Of a DNA stretch of 35,101 bases, positions 1 through 6,678 are shown piece by piece. Numbering within the stretch: the first letter of the stretch is position 1; the number at the start of each line of letters is the position of its first letter. Made by a program: the position numbers and the translations under genes. Source of the stretch: an uncultured Akkermansia sp. (GTDB taxonomy: Bacteria; Verrucomicrobiota; Verrucomicrobiia; Verrucomicrobiales; Akkermansiaceae); NCBI GenBank assembly GCA_947630815.1, contig CANRJD010000013.1, positions 1 to 35,101 of the forward strand, in the 5' to 3' direction. The notes beneath the pieces are model-generated. The model saw only the letters and a list, made by a program, of their open reading frames with translations, had not been told where the DNA came from and searched no databases.

Positions 1-207
1 ACGCTGCAGGGCGCCTTCTACCAGCTTCTCCATGCGCCTTCCCTGCGCACTGCCATCACTCGCTCCGCCTCTGCCGGCGGCGATACCGACACCAATGCCG
101 CCACCGCCGCCGTGCTTTACGCCGCCACCTTCCCCGATGCCTCTCTGCCCGCCACTTGGCTCACCACCCTCCGCCGCCGGAACCCGGAGTACGCTCACTT
201 GCTCTGA
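1..207 (+). CDS. ADP-ribosylglycohydrolase family protein, C-terminal fragment
   Basis: The open frame enters from the left edge and ends at TGA 205-207, giving the last 68 residues of a protein whose start lies outside the window. It contains GGDTDTNAATAA (encoded at about 85-120), the metal-binding GGDTDTxAA signature of the DraG / ADP-ribosylglycohydrolase family. These enzymes remove ADP-ribose from proteins or small molecules using two Mg2+ ions held by such Asp residues. The tail, with PATWLTTLRRRNP near the stop, fits the C-terminal helix of the family. The frame overlaps the convergent unknown gene by 13 bases. The family assignment rests on one clear motif; the substrate cannot be told. 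Confidence 0.8.
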   Translation, partial: TLQGAFYQLLHAPSLRTAITRSASAGGDTDTNAATAAVLYAATFPDASLPATWLTTLRRRNPEYAHLL

Positions 208-962
208 TCCTCTTTCAGCCTAGCGATGATTTCAGCCAAGGTGAACGTCGGGGGAATCAGGTAGTGCGGTTTGACCTCATCCACGCCGGGCATGTATTGT
301 TGCGTCCGCCGTTCCCAGTCGGCGAACGACTCTCCATGGTGCACAGGGGCGTGAAGCGGGGGGATACCCTTCCATGGACGTTTCGGGGCTCGTTGGATAT
401 CGCAAAGCACCCAACGAGCCTTGCTGAGACTCGGACGCCACCAAGACAACGTGGTGCCCAATTCCTTGGCAACGGGATCAAGCAATCTGTACATATAGCA
501 AGAGCCACTGAGAACAGAGCCATTGATGTTGAGCGCATACAGGGGATGACCCTCGACGGAGGTCCGCTTCCAGCCGGCTTCCCCCCTTTTCCACGCCCAA
601 AGGAGATCACCTAAATCAAGCGTCGTCAGCGCAGCTCCTCCCTCTACCTCCCGGCATTCCGCCATCTCCGGCGCTTGGATAATCTTCTCCGTATTCTCCA
701 GCAACAGGTCCATGTTGTCCGACAGCAGCTCCAGCACGTCTCCCTGTGGCACCGGTCGGCGGTTGCAGAGTTCTACCGGCTGCGCCAAGAATTCCTTCCA
801 CTCCTGTGACGTTTCAGGTTGGTGATTCAGCCACTTGTTTTCAGACTTCTGCTCCGTGCTTTGAGGCGCCCCGTCTGAAGGTGAGATGGGGTCTTGCGGT
901 GCGGATGCATTGGAGCGGGAGGAATCGCCAGTTGGCGAGGGTAATCTATCGAGTCTTAACAT
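195..962 (-). CDS. Hypothetical protein, unknown function
   Basis: I do not recognise this protein (255 residues from ATG 962; a TTG at 1019 would add 19 residues). It has no signal peptide, no membrane segment and no obvious catalytic motif. The first 60 residues are polar, Ser/Pro-rich and low in complexity. The middle is Leu/Glu-rich (LELLSDNMDLLLENTEKI) and probably helical. The C-terminal half is rich in Trp and Arg and looks like a folded domain. Its 3' end overlaps the stop of the convergent ADP-ribosylglycohydrolase by 13 bases. Neither start has a convincing ribosome binding site. A long plus-strand frame covers part of the same DNA (156-614) but its composition is worse. Confidence 0.55.
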   Translation of the reverse strand: MLRLDRLPSPTGDSSRSNASAPQDPISPSDGAPQSTEQKSENKWLNHQPETSQEWKEFLAQPVELCNRRPVPQGDVLELLSDNMDLLLENTEKIIQAPEMAECREVEGGAALTTLDLGDLLWAWKRGEAGWKRTSVEGHPLYALNINGSVLSGSCYMYRLLDPVAKELGTTLSWWRPSLSKARWVLCDIQRAPKRPWKGIPPLHAPVHHGESFADWERRTQQYMPGVDEVKPHYLIPPTFTLAEIIARLKEDQSK

Positions 963-1269
963 ATCTTTGAGTTGTGCTTGATTGGTTGAACGACCGACAG
1001 CACAAGCCCGTAGATACAAAAACCGCAGCTTCCACCCGCTTTCAGGGTGAATGCCACGGCATCTCGTTCACTACAATCAGCGCTTCCGCCGAAAGATTGA
1101 CCTATGCCGTCACATTATTTGCCCATCCGCCGCACACGCGGCTTCCGGGATGACCTTACGGCGTCACCTGACCCGTTGCGAAGCTTTTTCCGCCTCGCTC
1201 TGTGCCCTCCTTTTACCACCATCCATCCGCCTTGGCAAGCGTTATTTTGCACAAAAGCGCCCTCTCACG

Positions 1270-1301
1270 CCACCGTACGTGCCTTTTGTGGCATACGGCG
1301 G
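1270..1301 (-). ncRNA. Group II intron domain V hairpin
   Basis: A 32-nt hairpin read on the minus strand. Pairs run CCGCCGTA against TACGGTGG with one G-U, then a CG bulge, then TGCC against GGCA around a six-base ACAAAA loop. The two-base bulge position and the G-U pair inside the triad are diagnostic of domain V; the loop is longer than the usual GNRA tetraloop, which may mean a degenerate copy. Confidence 0.6.
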
Positions 1302-1602
1302 TTTCTCGGCGTGTGATTGATCCCGGAACCCTTGTTCCTACCGCAACTCTTTTCTCTCTCCTCGTCAGATACCCTGACAACTCCTCCGCACCGTTATGTG
1401 GATTCGGACTTGCACCGCTTTCCATCCCTCGGTCGAGGCCTCGTACATTTCAGTACTTCTTGGCTCTGCTGTTCTATGTTCTGAGATTTGAGTGGTTGCC
1501 CACGCCGGATTCAGCCCTTCCCACCGGGGTTGTTCGTCATGGTGGTACTATGGTCTCTGCTGACTCCCGACAAACGGTTTGCTCCGCAGCGCTTAAAAGG
1601 AA

Positions 1603-1624
1603 GGGGCAGCGAAACCGCTGCCCC
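1603..1624 (-). terminator. Strong hairpin inside the intron 5' part; terminator-like
   Basis: GGGGCAGCG and CGCTGCCCC form a perfect nine-pair stem with a four-base loop. On the minus strand it is followed by TTCCTTTT, so it resembles an intrinsic terminator. It lies just inside the presumed 5' end of the group II intron, so it may instead be a domain I helix. Confidence 0.4.
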
Positions 1625-1648
1625 TATAAGTGCGCCTGCATCGCACAC

Positions 1649-1671
1649 GAGCCTAGTCCGAAGACTAGCTC
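1649..1671 (-). other. Stem-loop at presumed intron insertion site
   Basis: On the minus strand GAGCTAGTC-TTCG-GACTAGGCTC forms about nine pairs capped by a UUCG tetraloop (one C bulged). It sits immediately 5' of the candidate intron start GTGCGA, matching the habit of group IIC introns to insert behind stem-loops. Confidence 0.4.
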
Positions 1672-1789
1672 TATCGTTGTGGTCATATAGACCTCGCAGG
1701 AACTTTTTTCTAGCACATGTGTACTCGATTGTCAAGACCTCATTGAAGAAAAAAAACGTTTTGTGGATTGCAAAATTAAATGCAACAGG

Positions 1790-1817
1790 TTCTTGGCACA
1801 AAAAAGGGTGCCAAGAA
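1790..1817 (-). terminator. Perfect inverted repeat downstream of rmuC, possible terminator
   Basis: TTCTTGGCAC and GTGCCAAGAA form a perfect ten-base inverted repeat around an eight-base loop. It lies about 120 bases beyond the rmuC stop in the direction of transcription. There is no clean U-tract, so termination is only inferred. Nearby, the 11-mer AACCAAGACAC occurs twice (1852-1862, 1867-1877). Nothing else is seen between 1672 and 1938. Confidence 0.4.
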
Positions 1818-1938
1818 GTTCAAAGTATGCTAGAGTAATTTCTCTATAACAAACCAAGACACTATGAACCAAGACACCCAAACGCATTGTAACTCCGTTG
1901 CCCGAAAAGGCAAGCCCAGAAATTGAATTTTTAAAGGA

Positions 1939-3222
1939 TTAGCTAATTTCTTGCGTAGGCTCCTCATTGACACCCTCATTTTCCGTACTCGAAGTGAGGA
2001 CATGATTGGGCAAATTGACGAACGAATCATCGATGAGTTTCACTTCTTCTTTATCTTCATCATGCTTACAAGTTACTCCCAACTTTTCAAGTTCTCGAAA
2101 TTGATACATGAGGTTTCCTTTCCCGATATAACCCTTTGAAACAGCGTCATTGTAACTACTCGTCAGCTTTTGTATATTTTTGCCGATCAAAGCCATATCT
2201 TTGGAAAAACCGGCAAACTTGGCACATAATGATGCGGCGCGATCAATAATATCCTTAATATTTTTGACTTGAGCTTCATTCCGCCACAACAGATGCGCCA
2301 TGCTTAACGCCATACTCATATTTGAAGGTCCAACGATGAGGACATTTTTGGTCAGTGCCTCTTGATAGAGATCCGGAGCCTTCTGCAATGCCGCTATGTA
2401 GCTTGCTTCATTCGGAATAAACATCAACACAAGACCTGCCAGTTCCTTAATGAAGTCGGAACGGTGTAGATTCTCGTAACTCTTTTTTGCAAGCTCATCG
2501 ACATGGTTGCGAACGGAAACGACATGTTCTTTTAAGTACTGCTCTCGTCCTTCTTTTGTCTCGGCTTCGATATAATTGACATAGGCCGTAAGAGAAACCT
2601 TGGAATCAATGACGACTCCTCGGTCACCAGGGAAGCGGACAATAACATCGGGTTTGTCACCACAATTACTACCGTCACCCTTCGAGAAAAACTGTTGAAC
2701 ATAAAAATGAACACCTTTTTGAAGGCCATTGGCTTCCAACAATCGATCCAAAATAAGTTCTCCCCAATCCCCCTGCTGCTTAGGATTCGCTTTCAAGGCG
2801 TTTGTCAGGTTCACAGCGTCATTCCCAATTTTTAGTGTTTGAGTCATCATCTCGCGCATAAGCCCCTCGATCTTTGAAGAGGATGAAATCCCTGTATTGT
2901 TCAGATTGTCTATCAAGCTCCTGAGCTGTTTCATCTGTTCATTCAGAGGGAGAAGAACCGTCTGCATGGATTCGGAATTATCGGATTTCAGCTGATCGCT
3001 GCGTTCGCGAAGAGCATCTCCGGCGATACTCCGAAACGTCTCGGTGAGATTGCTCCGTTCGAACTTCATCTGCTCCTGCAGACTCATATTCTCTGCTTTC
3101 AAGTGGGACGCCTTCTGTCGTTCCAGAAGCCACGCCATGAAGAATGCTACAGCAACAAGCGATACGACAATGGTGGTGATGAATAATGTGTCCATTTTTC
3201 TTGATGTATTATTTATTGACAT
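1939..3222 (-). CDS. rmuC: DNA recombination protein RmuC
   Basis: The 427-residue protein has the RmuC plan: an N-terminal membrane anchor (about residues 12-32), a long coiled-coil stretch (about 35-130), then the conserved nuclease-like domain with GDWGELILDRLLE, KPDVIVRFPGDRGVVIDSKVS (split over about 172-215) and the LVLMFIPNEASY and GPSNMSMAL motifs. RmuC proteins limit DNA inversions and rearrangements in E. coli and carry a restriction-endonuclease-like fold, where the Asp of KPDV and the DSK are the likely active-site residues. The start at 3222 is supported by AAGAGG a few bases upstream; an internal ATG at 3195 is possible. It follows the AddA-like gene by 183 bases on the same strand, a sensible repair-gene context. 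Confidence 0.93.
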   Translation of the reverse strand: MSINNTSRKMDTLFITTIVVSLVAVAFFMAWLLERQKASHLKAENMSLQEQMKFERSNLTETFRSIAGDALRERSDQLKSDNSESMQTVLLPLNEQMKQLRSLIDNLNNTGISSSSKIEGLMREMMTQTLKIGNDAVNLTNALKANPKQQGDWGELILDRLLEANGLQKGVHFYVQQFFSKGDGSNCGDKPDVIVRFPGDRGVVIDSKVSLTAYVNYIEAETKEGREQYLKEHVVSVRNHVDELAKKSYENLHRSDFIKELAGLVLMFIPNEASYIAALQKAPDLYQEALTKNVLIVGPSNMSMALSMAHLLWRNEAQVKNIKDIIDRAASLCAKFAGFSKDMALIGKNIQKLTSSYNDAVSKGYIGKGNLMYQFRELEKLGVTCKHDEDKEEVKLIDDSFVNLPNHVLTSSTENEGVNEEPTQEIS

Positions 3223-3405
3223 TGTGCCTCTTTCGATCTTGAGTCGGGGAGTATGCCTAGCCCTGCGTCCGTATGAAGTGCGGCTTTAAACCATTCTTAC
3301 AGGAGTTCTGAAAAAAATCGTTGAAAAAAGAGGATCCTCATGCAGCTTTTCGCAGGGGAAGGGATAACTACCCGCAGCCCCCGCGAAAATGATGTAAAAT
3401 CTTCC

Positions 3406-6400
3406 TCATTCCAACTCCGTTGCGGAGTAGAGCTGCACGCTTGCCTCACCTCCGCCGCGCGGCACTGAGACCAACGCCACACGCACGGCTGCCTCGTCCA
3501 GATGCAACGATTCCGCAAGATAGCGACGGTAGGCGCGCATCTGCGGGGCATGGCGTGCGCGCAGGGCGGTGTACTCTGCATCGTCGCCGGCGGTAACGCG
3601 GTCGGTCTTGTAGTCGATGATGATGGCTTCCTGCGGTTTCCCGGCGTCATCGGTCCGCACCTGCACGCGGTCGAACGTGCCGGAGACGAGCTCCGCCTTG
3701 CCTTGCACGGCGAAAACAAAGGGTTGCTCGCGGTAGAGCTGCCAGTGCTCTCCGTCGGGACAGCTGAGGATGGCGCGTATATCATCCCGTTGCAGGGCGC
3801 GGGCAACGACCTGCTGCTCCTCTCCCTGCGGAGAATGAATCCACGCGGGGAAATCCTGCGGGGAGGAGGTCCAGCCGATTTGCTCCCACAGGGCATGGAC
3901 GGCTGTACCATAGGCGGTGGCTTCTCTTCCGCTCTGTGTCAAGCGCACGGTGGAGGAGGCATCGTCGGCAGTTGCCCGGGCGTCTGCGGCGACCTGTCCC
4001 TGCGGTTCCAGCTGCGAGGGACGTATGACGCGCCGGCGAGCCGTGGGCCTCTCCAGCGGTTTGGGAGATTCGTCATCCGCCTTTTGGGTCTCCTTGTCAT
4101 CATCGGCGCCGCTGCCGTCCTTGATGGGCTGGAGGTACCACTCGGGGTCGCCGATCTCATCGTACGGTTTAGCCTCATCGATGATTTTTGAGAATGAATT
4201 GTTGTTGGCGTTCTCATTCAGCAGAAGGTACACAGCGAAGCGGGCGCGTGTGATAGCCACGTAGAGCAACCGCATCGATTCGCTGATTTGCTTGTGTTGC
4301 CAATCCTCCGTCAGTCTCTCGATGGCGGGCCAGGCTTTTCGTTTTTTCTCGTTGCTCACCGAGAAGAGAAAGCCCTTGGAATCCTCCGTGACAAAGTGAT
4401 CCATCTTACCTGTATCATCTACCCCTTTTGATCCGGCAAAGGGTAAGATGACGGCGTCAAACTCCATGCCTTTGCTCTTGTGTATGGTGAGGAGCTGGAT
4501 GTAACTCGGGACATCGGAGGAGCTCGGCTTAAAATTGCTGACGAAAGAAATCCAGTCTTTGAGACTACCCCCTCGCTTGTCGAACTCGAGAGCCAAAGTC
4601 TCCCACTCCCGAATTATCTGGGAATCCTGCATCTCCTCCATTTCCGCTATCGTACCGACCAGTCGGAGGATCGCTCGAATGGCGGCGGCATAGCCTTCTT
4701 CGTCAATCAGCCGTCGCCATGCCAGGAAAGTTCCTTCCGTCGACGGGGCACTGTCGGGGAAGGGGGATTCCTCGAGAAGCATGTGCAGAGGGGAAACCTT
4801 CAGCATGGACTTCTCGTGTTCGCTGCCGGGATGAAGCATCCAGCGGAAGAAGGCAAGAAGCAATTGCCCAAATGTCGAAGCAACGGCGAGACTGGTATCC
4901 GACATGACCTGCAAGCGGAAATGGAGTTCCTCCAAGACCGTGGCAATTTGCACGCAGCTTTTGTTATCCCGCGTGATAATGGCGATGCTCCTTCCCGGAA
5001 GAGGAGCACCATTGACAGTGAGCTTATTGAGGATAGGGACGATGTGCTCGTGTACCATGGCGTTAACTCCTTCGGAAAAATGGGAAATCTTCACGTAGCC
5101 TTTTTTCTCCCTCAGGTTGGGGGCGCTGCTGTGGCCCCCGTATTGCTCCTTTTCTCCCTCGGACAAGGGGGGTATGGCAGCAAAGAGTTCGTTGACAAAA
5201 TCCATGATGCAGGGGGCAGACCTGCGGCTTTGCGTGAGTCGGCGAGGGAGCATCGATTCCTTCCACGGAGTTTCGTTGCGGATTTCCCGGAAGAATTCGG
5301 GCGTCGTGCCTCGGAAGCCGTAGATGCTCTGCTTTTCATCACCCACAACAAAAAGGCTGCGCTCTGCGATGGGCAACATGCGAGGGGTGTCCGGACGCGT
5401 GTCCTCGAATTCCTTGTGGTCACACTGGGCTATCTCGTTGAGCAGTGGAAGGAGCGTTTTCCACTGGATGGGGGAGGTGTCCTGGAATTCGTCCAGCAAC
5501 CAGTGGTCGATCCGACCATCCAGCAGGTACGCCAGCCGACCAGGCGCTCTCTCATCTCCTAGGATTTGCATCGCAAGATTCGTGATGTCTGCAAAACTGA
5601 ACTGTCCGGACTCGGAGATGATTTTCCGGTAGTTTTCAAGGTACAAGTGCAGGAAGATGATGAAGTCGCGCGTTTTGACTTGGACGGCGCGCAAGATTTC
5701 CTTTCTCACTTTTTCGGTGAGGACAGTAAGTTTGTTGCGAAATTTTTTTGCTTCTTCCGTCGACGCCCATTTTTTATCGTTGCCTGCAAGGGAAGAGAAA
5801 TCGCGTGCCTCTAATTTTTTTAAAGCAGTGCTAATATTACTTCTTTTATCTGCCAAGAAATCATCCCTCCCCTCGGATTCAGACCGCAAAGAGCCTACCT
5901 CACGCGTCAACTCCAAGAGATTTAATTCCTCCTCCTCCGTAAGATCATCCAACCCTAATTTGCCGGCATAGATAGAAGAATCAACGGAGAGATCACGCAA
6001 TTTCTCCCCGTATTGATTGACCCAGTCATCGAGAGTCTGCAGGATGTCTTTACCCTTGCATCGGAAGTTTCGGAGAAACTTGACGACGGTTTCGCTGCTA
6101 AGCCGGGAAATGGTGGCGAGGAGAGCTTTCTCCTGCGCTTGCTTGAGATCCTCGTTCGAAATGGTCGTCATTCCCGCAACACCGAGTGACAAGGCTTGCG
6201 TACGCAGCAGAGTGTTGAAGAAACTATCAAAGGTGGAAAGATGCAGCCGGGAACCGGCGGTAACGAGTTCCCGCAGAAGGTTTCGGTACTTTTCCTGATT
6301 CAGGCGCAGAATTTCGGGCAAGTCGGGGAGGTCCTCCGGGAAGCAGTTTTCCTTTTCCGCCCTCAGGACGTGGGGAATAGCTTCCGGATAGAGGGGGGCT

Positions 6401-6660
6401 TCCTCATCCGCCCAAGTAGCCCAAATGCGGGCGGTGAGGACATTGCGTCCTCCCTCCCGTTTATCCTCGGCGCCCTCCGCCAACGCTTGAAAAATGCGTC
6501 GACGGAATTCTCCGGCCGCTTTTCGGGTGAAGGTGAGGGCCACGAGTGAGGAGATAGGCGCCCCGAGCGTAAGCAGGGCGAGGTAGCGCGAGGTGAGCCG
6601 GTAAGTCTTACCGGTGCCGGCAGAAGCGGCGATGGAACATCCTGTAACAAGTGCAGACAT
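3406..6660 (-). CDS. addA: UvrD/RecB-type helicase-nuclease, AddA-like
   Basis: This 1084-residue protein combines an SF1A helicase with a C-terminal PD-(D/E)XK nuclease, the layout of AddA/RecB double-strand-break resection enzymes. Visible helicase motifs are Walker A ASAGTGKT (12-19), DEFQDT (390-395), GDEKQSIYGFRG (440-451), TIHKSKGMEFD (725-735) and the Arg-finger motif LLYVAITRAR (798-807). The nuclease shows GTAVHALWE (918-926), the metal-binding Asp of GTFDRV (994-999) and IDYKT (1015-1019), so both activities look intact. It starts 18 bases after the AddB-like gene, so the two are surely co-transcribed and probably form a complex that processes broken ends for RecA. Residues about 850-910 are an acidic, low-complexity linker. 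RecB is the alternative name, but no RecC or RecD is present. Confidence 0.88.
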   Translation of the reverse strand: MSALVTGCSIAASAGTGKTYRLTSRYLALLTLGAPISSLVALTFTRKAAGEFRRRIFQALAEGAEDKREGGRNVLTARIWATWADEEAPLYPEAIPHVLRAEKENCFPEDLPDLPEILRLNQEKYRNLLRELVTAGSRLHLSTFDSFFNTLLRTQALSLGVAGMTTISNEDLKQAQEKALLATISRLSSETVVKFLRNFRCKGKDILQTLDDWVNQYGEKLRDLSVDSSIYAGKLGLDDLTEEEELNLLELTREVGSLRSESEGRDDFLADKRSNISTALKKLEARDFSSLAGNDKKWASTEEAKKFRNKLTVLTEKVRKEILRAVQVKTRDFIIFLHLYLENYRKIISESGQFSFADITNLAMQILGDERAPGRLAYLLDGRIDHWLLDEFQDTSPIQWKTLLPLLNEIAQCDHKEFEDTRPDTPRMLPIAERSLFVVGDEKQSIYGFRGTTPEFFREIRNETPWKESMLPRRLTQSRRSAPCIMDFVNELFAAIPPLSEGEKEQYGGHSSAPNLREKKGYVKISHFSEGVNAMVHEHIVPILNKLTVNGAPLPGRSIAIITRDNKSCVQIATVLEELHFRLQVMSDTSLAVASTFGQLLLAFFRWMLHPGSEHEKSMLKVSPLHMLLEESPFPDSAPSTEGTFLAWRRLIDEEGYAAAIRAILRLVGTIAEMEEMQDSQIIREWETLALEFDKRGGSLKDWISFVSNFKPSSSDVPSYIQLLTIHKSKGMEFDAVILPFAGSKGVDDTGKMDHFVTEDSKGFLFSVSNEKKRKAWPAIERLTEDWQHKQISESMRLLYVAITRARFAVYLLLNENANNNSFSKIIDEAKPYDEIGDPEWYLQPIKDGSGADDDKETQKADDESPKPLERPTARRRVIRPSQLEPQGQVAADARATADDASSTVRLTQSGREATAYGTAVHALWEQIGWTSSPQDFPAWIHSPQGEEQQVVARALQRDDIRAILSCPDGEHWQLYREQPFVFAVQGKAELVSGTFDRVQVRTDDAGKPQEAIIIDYKTDRVTAGDDAEYTALRARHAPQMRAYRRYLAESLHLDEAAVRVALVSVPRGGGEASVQLYSATELE

Positions 6661-6678
6661 AGTTGTAAAATTGAAGGG

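Larger units (their letters stand above)
1215..1646 (-). mobile_element. Probable ORF-less group II intron (IIC-like ribozyme)
   Basis: On the minus strand, 1301-1270 folds as a group II domain V: an eight-pair lower helix containing CCGCC opposite GGUGG with a G-U pair, a two-nucleotide CG bulge on the 3' side, then a four-pair upper helix. The triad reads CGC, as in group IIC introns. Upstream there are group II-like stretches (GTCAGCAGAGACCATAGTA at about 1565; GGTGCAAGTCCG near 1410), and GTGCGA at 1646-1641 is a plausible intron 5' end. The span is about 430 nt, the size of a ribozyme with no reverse-transcriptase gene; no maturase frame is present. Directly 5' of it is a ten-pair hairpin (1671-1649), and IIC introns are known to insert next to terminator-like stem-loops. 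The 3' boundary near 1215 is a guess. An intron that lost its ORF by deletion is the alternative. Confidence 0.55.

Noticed and set aside
1202..1690. Plus-strand open frame of 162 codons and others in 1050-1840
   Set aside because: They lie over the group II intron ribozyme, antisense to domain V, and resemble no protein.
3330..3339. GAGGATCCTC palindrome followed by T residues on the minus strand between the AddA-like gene and rmuC
   Set aside because: A palindrome with no loop is a poor terminator stem, and the two genes could equally be read through; not enough to call.
4480..5562. Long plus-strand open frame (360 codons) inside the AddA-like gene
   Set aside because: It is antisense to a protein with all helicase motifs and has no recognisable domain; it reflects the GC pattern of the real gene.
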